Notes: generated by a model from the letters alone, not told the origin. A DNA stretch of 56,074 nucleotides from Bacteroidales bacterium UBA1187 (GCA_002309835.1 DBYL01000003.1:1-56074); one strand, 5' to 3'. Counted from the first letter of the stretch, positions 16,358 to 25,336 are shown. Numbers and translations are program-made.

Positions 16358-17176
16358 ATGGCAAGAGTAAGTGATGTTACCTTCCCGACAACCCACGGGA
16401 AAATGGCAAAAAGAGGCGGCATCGTATACCGCACTCGTAATGGAAAACAGCAGTCGTATATCATGACTCCGAACACAACTCCTCCTTCGAAAGCACAGAA
16501 AGCGCATCGCGCCTTCTTCGGCAAAGTGAACGCCCTCGTCAACGCAATCATGAATGACCCTGTTCAGCAGGCGGAGTGGAACGCGAAGCGTTTGGAGTAC
16601 AACCACTCTTTTCCCGCCTCCTCTCCTGAGAAACGCTATACGACAACCCGCTCGTATGTCTTCGCCGTCATCAGTGCTGACTTGGCAAGCAAAGCGTCCA
16701 AAAGACGTCGTAAGACGGCTCTCCCTACTGCCCTTCCTGCCGGCTATAAGCTGCACGTGAAGCATTTCGCGGACCTGACCAAAACGGAACTCTACGAGAT
16801 GCTCAAAGCGCGTTTCATTGTCTTCTATGGTGAGCAGAACTGCCGATACACCGATATGGATGGCATCGACTACAAGAGTATCCATCTGGCCCTTTTCCAC
16901 GGAGTGCGTGTCGTGGCTTATGCACGCCTGTTCAGAGGTCGAAAAGCCGGACAGTGGATAGTGGGGCGCATGTTAACCATTGAGCGTGGACAAGGATGGG
17001 GTAGATATCTCATGGCAAAAATTGAAGAAGAAGCCAAACAGCAAGGCGCAACATCGCTGCTTCTGCACGCCCAGACCCAAGCCGCTCACTTCTACGAGAA
17101 AATGGGCTACACCGCTTTCGGTGATGTGTTTATGGAAGCCGAGATTCCGCATGTATTAATGAGAAAAGAACTATGA
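16358..17176 (+). CDS. Fusion of an unrecognised basic N-terminal domain to an ElaA-type GNAT acetyltransferase
   Basis: The 272-residue protein has two parts. Residues about 130-272 match ElaA-like GNAT enzymes: GEQNCRYTDMDG (158-169), VVAYARLF, an acetyl-CoA loop around RGQGWGRYL, and AQAAHFYEKMGYTAFGDVF with IPHVLM near the end. Residues 1-125 are a basic domain (AKRGGIVYRTRNGKQQSY, KAHRAFFGKVNALVNAIM) ending in a KRRRK patch. I do not recognise it; it resembles short stand-alone Bacteroidota proteins of unknown role. ElaA normally is about 150 residues, so this is an added domain. The stop overlaps the next gene by 4 nt. Confidence 0.82.
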   Translation: MARVSDVTFPTTHGKMAKRGGIVYRTRNGKQQSYIMTPNTTPPSKAQKAHRAFFGKVNALVNAIMNDPVQQAEWNAKRLEYNHSFPASSPEKRYTTTRSYVFAVISADLASKASKRRRKTALPTALPAGYKLHVKHFADLTKTELYEMLKARFIVFYGEQNCRYTDMDGIDYKSIHLALFHGVRVVAYARLFRGRKAGQWIVGRMLTIERGQGWGRYLMAKIEEEAKQQGATSLLLHAQTQAAHFYEKMGYTAFGDVFMEAEIPHVLMRKEL

Positions 17177-17646
17177 TAAATCGTTTCCTCTTTCTGAATA
17201 TCATCGTTTGCACATGTTTGTTTGCGGCCTGTAACAAGCCTTCCCGGGCTGAGCAGTACCGCGCTGAGAAGCATATACAAGATAGTATCCGTCTTGTCGA
17301 GCAACAGACCAGTCTCGCCTACTATCAGTCGCAATTAGAACCGCTGATGGCGCAAGCGGATAGTCTGCTGCCGCTCTTCCAATACGAGAAGAACGAGAAA
17401 TACCAGGACCATGGTTACTATGTAACCACTAGTCGCAGCGGCTTGCGTATCAAAGTGCGCGATGATGGAAAAGAGCCGATCCTCATCTACAAAGACGGCA
17501 AAAGAATAGAATCTTCTGACGATCCGATGATGGAGCGCGCCAAGCATCTACAGATAGTTATTAGTGACATCAAAGAATGCGAGAAACGCATTGCACGGAC
17601 GTCTCTTGAAGTGCAAAAATACGAGAAAAGACTACAAAAACAATAA
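17173..17646 (+). CDS. Predicted lipoprotein, coiled coil
   Basis: The 157-residue product has a signal peptide with lipobox LFAAC (Cys20). The mature chain is rich in Glu, Lys and Gln, with helical stretches (about 25-70 and 122-157) likely to form coiled coils around a short beta-rich centre (YYVTTSRSGLRIKVRDDGKEPILIY). No family is recognised. It overlaps the acetyltransferase gene by 4 nt, so it is part of that unit. Confidence 0.78.
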   Translation: MINRFLFLNIIVCTCLFAACNKPSRAEQYRAEKHIQDSIRLVEQQTSLAYYQSQLEPLMAQADSLLPLFQYEKNEKYQDHGYYVTTSRSGLRIKVRDDGKEPILIYKDGKRIESSDDPMMERAKHLQIVISDIKECEKRIARTSLEVQKYEKRLQKQ

Positions 17647-17651
17647 AATAT

Positions 17652-17682
17652 TTGCATAAATGCAAAATTTATTGTATCTTTG
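17652..17682 (+). promoter_or_regulatory. Promoter of the SRPBCC-psd-deoC-nfn-dacB-birA-rfbB unit
   Basis: TTG (17652-17654), 20 nt, TATCTTTG (17675-17682). The -33 box sits in a perfect palindrome TTTGCATAAATGCAAA (17651-17666). The next seven genes are all on this strand with gaps below 20 nt. Confidence 0.82.
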
Positions 17683-17704
17683 CACGCTGATTGATTAGTA
17701 AACT

Positions 17705-18136
17705 ATGAGTGAAACAAAGTACGAAAGCAAAATAACTTCCTCCCCCTGCTCGGCGCAGCAGATTTATCGCGTGTTGAGCAACCTGCAGAATATCGAGAAA
17801 GTGCGCGATATGATTCCGCAGGATAAGATACAGGATATGGAGATAGAGCCGGATCGTATCCGTATGAAGGTGGACGGCTTGGCGCAGAAAATAACCATCG
17901 CTATCGTGGATCGTATTGAGAACGATACCGTAAAGTTTGGAGCGGAAGGGATTCCGATGGATGCGAACTTCTGGATCCAACTGAAGGAACTCAATCCCGG
18001 CGACACACGTATCAAGCTGACCGTCAAAGCAGACATCCCTATGATGTTTAAGATGATGATTGGTAAGAAATTGCAAGAGGGGCTCGATCAGGCCGCAGAT
18101 ATGTTGGCGCAGTTTCCTTATGCTGCATGGCAATAA
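17705..18136 (+). CDS. SRPBCC-fold protein
   Basis: The 143-residue protein looks like a small START/Bet v1-type (SRPBCC) lipid-binding fold: an N-terminal beta strand (YESKITSSPCSAQQIYRVLSN), alternating strands, and a long C-terminal amphipathic helix (GKKLQEGLDQAADMLAQFPY). It has no signal peptide, so it should be cytoplasmic. Ligand and role are unknown. It sits first in an operon with phosphatidylserine decarboxylase, so a lipid-related job is possible, but that is inference. Confidence 0.75.
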   Translation: MSETKYESKITSSPCSAQQIYRVLSNLQNIEKVRDMIPQDKIQDMEIEPDRIRMKVDGLAQKITIAIVDRIENDTVKFGAEGIPMDANFWIQLKELNPGDTRIKLTVKADIPMMFKMMIGKKLQEGLDQAADMLAQFPYAAWQ

Positions 18137-18148
18137 AAATTTAGAGAT

Positions 18149-18871
18149 ATGAAAAAACCAAGAATACATCGTGAAGGACGCGGACTGATCGTTGGTACAG
18201 TATTGCTCCTGTTTTTAATCAACATTCCGGTGTACATGCTTACTGCTGACAAACACTGGATTTTTGGCATCACGTTGGCGTTGACGGCGTTGCTGCTGGT
18301 GTTCGTCACCTATTTCTTCCGCAACCCTGTGCGCGTGCTGGAAATAGATGATCCGAACTTCATCATCGCCCCTGCTGATGGTCGCGTGGTAGTAGTAGAA
18401 CCTACGGAGGAGAACGAGTATTTTCATGAGAAGAAACTGCAGGTTTCTATCTTTATGTCGCCGTTCAATGTGCATGCTAACTGGTATCCGATCGAAGGAA
18501 CCGTCCTCGTTTCCGAGCACCAGAAGGGCCGTCATAAAGGTGCGTGGCTTCCGAAGTCCAGTACCGAGAACGAGCGTTCGCTCGTAGTCATCGAGACGCC
18601 GTCCAAGGTGCAGATTGCTGTTCGTCAGATAGCCGGAGCCATGGCGCGCCGCATCGTGACTTACGCTAAACCTGGTCATCAGGCGCATCGTAACACGCAC
18701 CTGGGCTTCATTAAATTAGGCTCGCGCGTAGATATGTACCTGCCGCTGGATACAGAGATGTTCGTCACCGTAGGTGAGTCGGTGCGTGGTAACGAGACCA
18801 TCATCGCCCGCTTGGCAGATGAGCAACCGGTTGTTGCACCCAAACCCAAGAAAAAGACACAAAAAGTTTAA
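18149..18871 (+). CDS. psd: Phosphatidylserine decarboxylase proenzyme
   Basis: The 240-residue protein has two N-terminal membrane helices (about 12-60) and the short-form PSD domain: APADGRVVVVEP, QVSIFMSPFNVHANWYPIEG and KLGSRVDMYLP. Cleavage at the Gly-Ser of LGSRV should create the pyruvoyl prosthetic group, as in the short PSD-A type rather than the LGST motif of the E. coli type. It makes phosphatidylethanolamine from phosphatidylserine. The C-terminus is a short Lys-rich tail. It starts 12 nt after the SRPBCC gene. Confidence 0.92.
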   Translation: MKKPRIHREGRGLIVGTVLLLFLINIPVYMLTADKHWIFGITLALTALLLVFVTYFFRNPVRVLEIDDPNFIIAPADGRVVVVEPTEENEYFHEKKLQVSIFMSPFNVHANWYPIEGTVLVSEHQKGRHKGAWLPKSSTENERSLVVIETPSKVQIAVRQIAGAMARRIVTYAKPGHQAHRNTHLGFIKLGSRVDMYLPLDTEMFVTVGESVRGNETIIARLADEQPVVAPKPKKKTQKV

Positions 18872-18890
18872 CCCTTAAAATACCAAAAGT

Positions 18891-19769
18891 ATGAATTTTG
18901 AAGAATTATTTGCGCAGTACCCCTGCCCGTTTACCGATGAGCAAGTTAAAGCTCAAGTAGCTGACATCGAAGCAAAACATTTTGCAGAGAACAACAACGT
19001 AGAGGTTTGGAAGGAGTGCCTCCACCAGATCGACTACACTACGCTGAGCGCAGACGACACTATCGCACGCGTAGAGCGCATGGCTAACGCAGTGAACACC
19101 TTCGAGGAGAAATTCCCGGGTATTCCTAACGTAGCTGCTATCTGTGTATATCCTGCTATGGCTGAGTTTGTTCGTAAAGCCCTCAAGGATCCGAAGTTCA
19201 ATATCGCTTGCTGCTGCGCAGGTTTCCCTGCTGCACAGACTTTCCCTGAGGTTAAAGTGGCTGAGACTGCACTCGCGCTCAAAGCTGGTGCTACCGAAGT
19301 GGATATCGTGCTTTCTGTAGGTAAGTTCCTCGAGGGACGTTATCAAGAGTGCTTTGATGAGATCCGCGAGATTAAAGAGGTTTGCAAAGAGCACCACCTC
19401 AAAGTAATCCTTGAGACAGGTCTGCTCAATACAGCAGAGAATATCTGGAAGGCTTCTATCCTCTCTATGGCAGCAGGCTGCGACTTCATCAAGACCTCTA
19501 CCGGTAAGATCGCTGTCAACGCAACGCCGGAAGCTACTTTCGTAATGTGCCAAGCTATCAAAGTATGGCGTGAGAAGACTGGGGTGAAGATGGGTTACAA
19601 ACCTGCCGGTGGTGTCTCCACAACCGACGAGGCTGTACAGCACTTCACGCTCGTCAAAGAGATCCTTGGCGAAGAGTGGCTCAATAACGAGTGGTTCCGT
19701 TTCGGTGCTTCCCGTCTGGCCAATAACCTCCTTTCCTCGATTGTAGGTAAAGAAACAAAACATTTCTAA
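18891..19769 (+). CDS. deoC: Deoxyribose-phosphate aldolase
   Basis: The 292-residue enzyme splits 2-deoxyribose-5-phosphate into glyceraldehyde-3-phosphate and acetaldehyde in nucleoside breakdown. Lys201 in DFIKTSTGK is the Schiff-base lysine; IDYTTL, VDIVLSVGKFLEG and YKPAGGVST are further family motifs. It is of the longer Bacteroidota type, with an N-terminal helical extension compared with the E. coli enzyme. The TAA stop overlaps the ATG of the next gene by one base at most, so the two are probably coupled. Confidence 0.94.
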   Translation: MNFEELFAQYPCPFTDEQVKAQVADIEAKHFAENNNVEVWKECLHQIDYTTLSADDTIARVERMANAVNTFEEKFPGIPNVAAICVYPAMAEFVRKALKDPKFNIACCCAGFPAAQTFPEVKVAETALALKAGATEVDIVLSVGKFLEGRYQECFDEIREIKEVCKEHHLKVILETGLLNTAENIWKASILSMAAGCDFIKTSTGKIAVNATPEATFVMCQAIKVWREKTGVKMGYKPAGGVSTTDEAVQHFTLVKEILGEEWLNNEWFRFGASRLANNLLSSIVGKETKHF

Positions 19770-22073
19770 ATGAATAAGATTCTATCTAAACGATTCTTTT
19801 CGGACAATGTAGCGGAGCTCGTAGTTGAAGCTCCGCTCATTGCGCGTAGCCGTAAGGCCGGCCATTTTGTTATCATCCGTGTGGATGCGAACTCCGAGCG
19901 TGTGCCTCTTACCATCTCTGCAGCTGATGTAGAGAAAGGAACAATCACCTTGGTGGTTCAGCGCATAGGCGTCTCCACGCATAAACTGCTGGCACTCAAC
20001 CCCGGTGACTCTATCCATGATGTAGTAGGACCGCTCGGCCGCGCTACACGTATCGAGAAATACGGTACTGTAGTCTGCGCCTGCGGTGGTGTAGGTGCTG
20101 CACCGATGTTACCTATTGCTGAGGCCCTCAAGAAAGCCGGCAACCGTGTCATCACAGTCCTTGCTGCCCGTACGGAGAGCCTGATCATCCTAAAGGATGA
20201 ACTCGCCAAATGGTCCGATGAGGTGATCCTCATGACGGACGATGGTTCCGTAGGCCAGAAGGGTGTAGTCACCGTAGGTGTAGAGCAAGTCATCAACCGT
20301 GAGACGGTGAACAAGTGTATCACCATCGGTCCCGCCATCATGATGAAGTTCGTAGCCCTCACTACGGCGAAGTATAACATCCCCACCGAAGCCTCTCTCA
20401 ATACCATCATGGTGGATGGAACAGGTATGTGCGGTGCGTGCCGTGTATCCGTAGGTGGTAAGACGAAATTCGTCTGTGTCGATGGACCGGAGTTCGATGC
20501 CCACGGCGTAGACTGGGACGAGATGCTTAGCCGTATGAAGTCCTACAAGACCGAAGAGCTCGCAGCGATGGAAGCTTACAAAGAGGGATTGGCGCCTGTC
20601 TCTAAAGACTTTAAGGACTCTAAGGACCTTAAAGACATTAAGGTCGGCGCCGTAGAGCCCTTTGAGGGCAAACCCAAAGATCGTGTCGCCATACCTCGTG
20701 TACAGATGCCTGAACTCCGTCCGGAAGTGCGCGTCAAATCGCTGCATGAAGAGGTAAACCAAGGTTTGACCTTCGAGCAGGCCATCACGGAGAGTCATCG
20801 TTGTCTTAACTGTCCGAAACCCACTTGCGTACAGGGCTGTCCGGTGAATATCAATATCCCGGGATTCATCAAGACCCTCGAGAAAGGTGACGTGCTTGGT
20901 GCCGCGGCAGTCATCAAAGAGAGTTCCTCTCTTCCTGCTGTCTGTGGTCGTGTCTGTCCGCAAGAGAAACAGTGTGAGTCGCAGTGTATCCATCTTAAGA
21001 TGGGTCACCCGGCAGTTGCTATCGGTTATCTCGAGCGTTTCTGCGCCGATTATGCGAACAGTCAAGCGGTAAATGGTAAGCGTAAAAAGGCTGAATTACC
21101 GACCGACGCGACGAAAATCGCCGTCGTTGGCTCCGGTCCTGCCGGACTTACCTTTGCCGGTGACGCGGCTAAATACGGATACGAAGTACATGTCTTCGAG
21201 GCTCTGCACGAGATCGGTGGTGTGCTCAAGTACGGTATTCCGGAATTCCGTTTACCGAACAGTATTGTGGACACTGAGATAGACGGTCTTCGCGCACTTG
21301 GCGTGCAGTTCCATACCGATACGATCATCGGAAAGACAATCACGGTCAAAGAACTCGAGGAACAAGGATTCAAAGGTATCTTCGTGGGTTCGGGAGCAGG
21401 TCTTCCGCGCTTCATGAACATCCCGGGAGAGAACCTCAACGGTGTACTCTCCTGCAATGAATACCTGACGCGTGTTAACCTCATGGATGCGTCTAATCCT
21501 GCAACTGACACACCGCTGCTCTATGGAAAGAACGTAGCCGTCATCGGTGGTGGTAACACTGCCATGGATGCCGTGCGTACGGCTAAGCGCTTAGGTGCAG
21601 AGCATGCTATTATCGTCTATCGCCGTAGTGAAGAAGAGATGCCGGCGCGTATCGAAGAGGTACATCATGCTAAGCAGGAAGGTATCGAATTCATGACGCT
21701 CCATAACCCCATCGAGTATCATGCCGATGAGAACGGACGTGTCTGCGAAGCAGTACTGCAAGTCATGGAACTCGGAGAACCCGATGAGAGCGGTCGTCGC
21801 AGTCCGGTGCCTGTAGAAGGTAAGACAGTAACGATTCCTGTGGACTTGGTCATCGTAGCCGTAGGTGTTTCGCCTAACCCGCTCATCCCGTCTTCTGTAG
21901 AAGGACTCGAGATAAGCAAGAAAGGCACCATAGTAGTAAACGAGCAGATGCAATCAGCCCTCCCGACCATCTTCGCCGGAGGCGACATCGTCCGCGGAGG
22001 TGCTACGGTTATCCTCGCTATGAGTGATGGCCGTAAGGCTGCGGCTGCTATGCATGAGTACTTGAGCAAGTGA
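19770..22073 (+). CDS. Fused NfnAB-type NAD(P)H:ferredoxin oxidoreductase (GltD-like)
   Basis: The 767-residue protein joins an NfnA/PyrK-like unit (residues 1-270: FAD- and NAD-binding region with CACGGVGAAPMLPIAEAL, then a [2Fe-2S] site around MCGACRVSVGGKTKFVC near 222-237) to an NfnB/glutamate-synthase small-subunit-like unit (about 320-767). The second part has the [4Fe-4S] cysteines CLNCPKPTCVQGCP and CGRVCPQEKQCESQC, FAD motif VVGSGPAGL, and NADPH motif VIGGGNTAMDA. Such proteins can couple NADH, NADPH and ferredoxin by flavin-based bifurcation; a simpler transhydrogenase or glutamate synthase role cannot be excluded. A Lys/Asp repeat lies in the linker at about residues 278-292. Confidence 0.88.
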   Translation: MNKILSKRFFSDNVAELVVEAPLIARSRKAGHFVIIRVDANSERVPLTISAADVEKGTITLVVQRIGVSTHKLLALNPGDSIHDVVGPLGRATRIEKYGTVVCACGGVGAAPMLPIAEALKKAGNRVITVLAARTESLIILKDELAKWSDEVILMTDDGSVGQKGVVTVGVEQVINRETVNKCITIGPAIMMKFVALTTAKYNIPTEASLNTIMVDGTGMCGACRVSVGGKTKFVCVDGPEFDAHGVDWDEMLSRMKSYKTEELAAMEAYKEGLAPVSKDFKDSKDLKDIKVGAVEPFEGKPKDRVAIPRVQMPELRPEVRVKSLHEEVNQGLTFEQAITESHRCLNCPKPTCVQGCPVNINIPGFIKTLEKGDVLGAAAVIKESSSLPAVCGRVCPQEKQCESQCIHLKMGHPAVAIGYLERFCADYANSQAVNGKRKKAELPTDATKIAVVGSGPAGLTFAGDAAKYGYEVHVFEALHEIGGVLKYGIPEFRLPNSIVDTEIDGLRALGVQFHTDTIIGKTITVKELEEQGFKGIFVGSGAGLPRFMNIPGENLNGVLSCNEYLTRVNLMDASNPATDTPLLYGKNVAVIGGGNTAMDAVRTAKRLGAEHAIIVYRRSEEEMPARIEEVHHAKQEGIEFMTLHNPIEYHADENGRVCEAVLQVMELGEPDESGRRSPVPVEGKTVTIPVDLVIVAVGVSPNPLIPSSVEGLEISKKGTIVVNEQMQSALPTIFAGGDIVRGGATVILAMSDGRKAAAAMHEYLSK
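20601..20645 (+). repeat. Tandem 9-nt repeat in the linker of the Nfn-type fusion
   Basis: Five consecutive 9-nt units of the form NTTAARGAC (first TCTAAAGAC, then TTTAAGGAC, TCTAAGGAC, CTTAAAGAC, ATTAAGGTC) encode a repeated x-Lys-Asp pattern. The array falls exactly between the two enzyme halves, so unit number can change without breaking a fold. Confidence 0.75.
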
Positions 22074-23452
22074 GTCTTCTTGCCGCCATATTACTGTCTG
22101 TCAACTTCCTGACGAGTCATCCGGTAACGGGTCAGTCGAATATGTCCATACTGATACAAAACCTCAGTACGGGCGAGGTGATTGATAGTTATCGCCCGGA
22201 TCACGTGGTGCCCCCGGCTTCAGTGATGAAACTACTGACGACCGGTGCCGCACTGGAGATGTTAGGCAGCAATTACCGATTCAAGACTACGCTGGAGTAT
22301 AGCGCTCCGATTGAAGCAGGAGTGCTGCAAGGTAATCTGTATATTCACGGCACATGCGATCCATCCCTTGGTGCAAAAGGCCGAACGGCTTTCTTGGACC
22401 AATGGGTGAAAGCTATCCGAGAAGCAGGAATCATGAGTATTGACGGTGCCGTCGTCGCGGATATGACTCTCTTGAATGCAGAAGCTGTTAATCCGGGATG
22501 GCTTTGCGAAGACGCTGGTAACTATTATGCTCCGGGTGTGTTCGCAATTAATTATTACAGCAATACGATGAATATTCTGCTGGAGAGCGGTGAAGACGGT
22601 TCTCTGGCGACTGTTATCAGCACCGACCCCAAGGTGGAAGGAATATATTTCAACAATCGTATCCGTTGTGCCAAAATTAATTATGACGGTGCTTTTGTAC
22701 ATGGTATGCCGTATAGCCGCGAACGCTATCTAAGTGGTTCTGTGCCATGCAACAAAGGTACATTCGGCCTCAAAGGCGATTTGCCTAATCCCGGTCTGCT
22801 CTTAGCGCAACATTTGACAGAGCGCTTGCGTGAAGCAGGCGTTAAAGTGACGCGCGATGCGGGTTATGAGATAGATTATAGTAATCTTGCTCCGCAGCGC
22901 ACGGTGCTTTATACCCACCGCTCTCCTTCTCTGCGCGACTTAGTCAAGGAAACCAACGTCAATAGTAATAACCTGTATGCGGAAGCTATCTTCCGCTATC
23001 TGGGAGCGCGTTATACCAAACCGGGAAATATCAACTCCAGCCAGGGTACGATTCGCGATTTCTGGCAGCGCAAAGGAGTGGACATCGGTTCTGCAATTAT
23101 CAAAGACGGTTGTGGACTAGCGCCGCAAGATGCCGTCAGCGCTAAGACGTTCGTGCAAGTACTTACGTATATGTCCTCTTCTAAGAATAAAGAGGCCTGG
23201 ATGGCGTCCTTGCCTATTAGCGGCCAAACGGGTACGCTGAAGACCTTATGTCAGGGAACGCCGCTCGAGGGACGTATTCACGCAAAAAGCGGTACCATCG
23301 CCGGCACAAAGAATTTTGCGGGATACATTGACATGCCGAATGGGGAGACATGGGTGTTTGCCATTTTGATTAACTCTGCGCCGGGCAAGGCTCGTAATAT
23401 ACAAAATATCATCCAAGAGTACCTGCTTGATGTATGTGGAGAAAACCGATAG
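22070..23452 (+). CDS. dacB: D-alanyl-D-alanine carboxypeptidase/endopeptidase (PBP4 family)
   Basis: The 460-residue secreted protein carries the serine peptidase S13 motifs: SVMK at residues 51-54 (nucleophile Ser51), SNN near 304 and KSG near 405 in place of KTG. It trims or cuts peptidoglycan cross-links in the periplasm. A short hydrophobic N-terminus (MSLLAAILLSVNFLTS) acts as a signal peptide. The start overlaps the preceding gene by 4 nt and the end overlaps birA by 26 nt. Confidence 0.92.
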   Translation: MSLLAAILLSVNFLTSHPVTGQSNMSILIQNLSTGEVIDSYRPDHVVPPASVMKLLTTGAALEMLGSNYRFKTTLEYSAPIEAGVLQGNLYIHGTCDPSLGAKGRTAFLDQWVKAIREAGIMSIDGAVVADMTLLNAEAVNPGWLCEDAGNYYAPGVFAINYYSNTMNILLESGEDGSLATVISTDPKVEGIYFNNRIRCAKINYDGAFVHGMPYSRERYLSGSVPCNKGTFGLKGDLPNPGLLLAQHLTERLREAGVKVTRDAGYEIDYSNLAPQRTVLYTHRSPSLRDLVKETNVNSNNLYAEAIFRYLGARYTKPGNINSSQGTIRDFWQRKGVDIGSAIIKDGCGLAPQDAVSAKTFVQVLTYMSSSKNKEAWMASLPISGQTGTLKTLCQGTPLEGRIHAKSGTIAGTKNFAGYIDMPNGETWVFAILINSAPGKARNIQNIIQEYLLDVCGENR

Positions 23453-24203
23453 TACCAATACCCTGATGCGTCAATTGGTAGCCGAAGGGAATCCACCGGA
23501 GTTTATCTACACGGGTTTTCAGACGGCAGGTCGCGGGCAGACGGGTAATAAATGGGAGAGTGAAGCAGGGAAGAACCTCTTATGCTCTATCTTGTTGGAA
23601 CCGGATGAAGAACCGTTTTACCTCACGGTAGCCGTTAGTGTGGCTTTGCATCGCGTAGTAGCGGACATTATTGAAGAGGCAGTAGGTGTTTCCTATGCCC
23701 TGAGCATTAAATGGCCGAACGATCTTTATTTTAAGGAGCAGAAATTAGCAGGCGTGCTATTGGAAGGGAGTATATCGGGCAGTACACTGGATTATGCCAT
23801 TGCCGGTATAGGATTAAATGTGAACCAAACCCGCTGGCGCTCTGCTGCACCTAATCCCACCTCGCTGAAAATGATTTGTAAAAGTTATTTAGACGGTGTG
23901 CAGGATTTTGATGTGGACCAAATCATGAATGCCCTTTATAAAGAGGTGCAAGCGGTGCTTCAATTGCCGCGCAGAGGCGTGTGGGAATATTATAAACGAC
24001 ATCTCTTCCGTATCGGAGAAGGTCCGTGGCCGTTCGTAGAGCGGGATGTGAATATGGCCCCTACGATGAATGCGCCGAAAGGAACGAAAGGTGCTTTCAA
24101 CGCATGGTTGGTAGATGTCAAACCTGACGGACGCTTAGTCCTGCAGGATGAACAAGGAGAAATGCGATTTTATCATTTTAAACAAATACGATACGTTTTA
24201 TGA
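23427..24203 (+). CDS. birA: Biotin--protein ligase, no DNA-binding domain
   Basis: The 258-residue protein is a group I biotin ligase that loads biotin on the acetyl-CoA carboxylase carrier. TDSTNTLM at the start, GRGQTGNKW (35-43), IKWPNDLYF and GIGLNVN are the family motifs. It has no N-terminal helix-turn-helix, so it should not repress transcription. The beginning overlaps dacB by 26 nt and the end overlaps rfbB by 4 nt. Confidence 0.93.
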   Translation: MMYVEKTDSTNTLMRQLVAEGNPPEFIYTGFQTAGRGQTGNKWESEAGKNLLCSILLEPDEEPFYLTVAVSVALHRVVADIIEEAVGVSYALSIKWPNDLYFKEQKLAGVLLEGSISGSTLDYAIAGIGLNVNQTRWRSAAPNPTSLKMICKSYLDGVQDFDVDQIMNALYKEVQAVLQLPRRGVWEYYKRHLFRIGEGPWPFVERDVNMAPTMNAPKGTKGAFNAWLVDVKPDGRLVLQDEQGEMRFYHFKQIRYVL

Positions 24204-25336
24204 AGAAGAGTATCATCATCACCGGCGGAGCCGGATTTATCGGAAGTCATGTAGTGCGCCTGTTCGTGAATGAATATCCGGACTACCGCATCATCAATGT
24301 GGATAAACTCACGTACGCCGGTAATCTGGCAAACCTCAAAGATATCGAAGACAAACCCAATTATCGCTTTGTGCGTGCGGACATCTGTGATTTCGATACG
24401 ATCTATGCGCTGATGCAAGAGGAGCATGTGACGGGTGTCATCCATCTGGCGGCGGAGAGTCATGTGGACCGCTCTATCAAAGATCCGTTTACTTTTGCTC
24501 GCACCAACGTGATGGGTACGCTCTCCATGTTGCAGGCCGCTAAACTGTACTGGGAGAGTCTGCCGGAGAAATGGGAAGGCAAGCGTTTCTATCATATCTC
24601 TACCGACGAAGTGTATGGTGCTTTACAACTCACGCATCCCGAAGGTATTGAACCGCCCTTCACTACCGCCGCGTCTTCTGCAGAGCACCACTTGGCATAT
24701 GGGGAGGACTTCTTCTATGAGACTACGAAGTACAATCCTCATTCGCCTTATTCGGCTTCGAAGGCCTCTTCAGATCACTTCGTGCGCGCGTTCCATGATA
24801 CATACGGCATGCCGACGATCGTCACCAACTGCTCCAATAACTACGGACCCTACCAATTCCCGGAAAAACTGATTCCGCTCTTCATCAATAATATCCGTCA
24901 TCGCAAACCGCTTCCGGTCTACGGCAAGGGTGAGAATGTACGCGACTGGCTCTTCGTAGAAGACCACGCACGCGCCATCGACCTCATCTTCCATAAGGGC
25001 ACGATAGCCGAGACCTATAATATTGGTGGATTCAACGAGTGGAAGAATATAGACATCATCAAGACGGTCATCAAGACCGTAGATCGTCTGCTGGGTCGTC
25101 CAGAAGGCGCTGACCTCGACCTCATCACCTTTGTCACCGATCGCGCCGGCCATGACATGCGTTACGCCATCGATTCGACGAAACTACAGAAAGAGTTAGG
25201 ATGGGAACCCTCCTTACAATTCGAAGAAGGCATCGAGCGCACCGTACGTTGGTATCTGGACAACCAGGAATGGCTTGATAACATCACTTCCGGCGAGTAC
25301 GAGAAATATTACGAAGAAATGTATAAGAATAGGTAA
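24200..25336 (+). CDS. rfbB: dTDP-glucose 4,6-dehydratase
   Basis: The 378-residue SDR enzyme makes dTDP-4-keto-6-deoxyglucose for surface sugars. It has GGAGFIGSH (9-17) for NAD, catalytic STDEVYG (about 133-139) and YSASK with the catalytic Tyr and Lys, and NCSNNYGPYQFPEKLIPL for the substrate. No other rml genes are adjacent, which is usual when rfbB works with genes elsewhere. It overlaps the downstream gene by one base. Confidence 0.95.
   Translation: MKKSIIITGGAGFIGSHVVRLFVNEYPDYRIINVDKLTYAGNLANLKDIEDKPNYRFVRADICDFDTIYALMQEEHVTGVIHLAAESHVDRSIKDPFTFARTNVMGTLSMLQAAKLYWESLPEKWEGKRFYHISTDEVYGALQLTHPEGIEPPFTTAASSAEHHLAYGEDFFYETTKYNPHSPYSASKASSDHFVRAFHDTYGMPTIVTNCSNNYGPYQFPEKLIPLFINNIRHRKPLPVYGKGENVRDWLFVEDHARAIDLIFHKGTIAETYNIGGFNEWKNIDIIKTVIKTVDRLLGRPEGADLDLITFVTDRAGHDMRYAIDSTKLQKELGWEPSLQFEEGIERTVRWYLDNQEWLDNITSGEYEKYYEEMYKNR

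Noticed and set aside
16349..16900. 183-codon minus-strand frame opposite the acetyltransferase fusion
   Set aside because: The plus strand has ElaA motifs, promoter and leader; no promoter serves the minus frame.
18906..19763. Long minus-strand open frame opposite deoC
   Set aside because: It is a reflection of the codon use of deoC; no promoter, no recognisable domain, composition unlike a protein.
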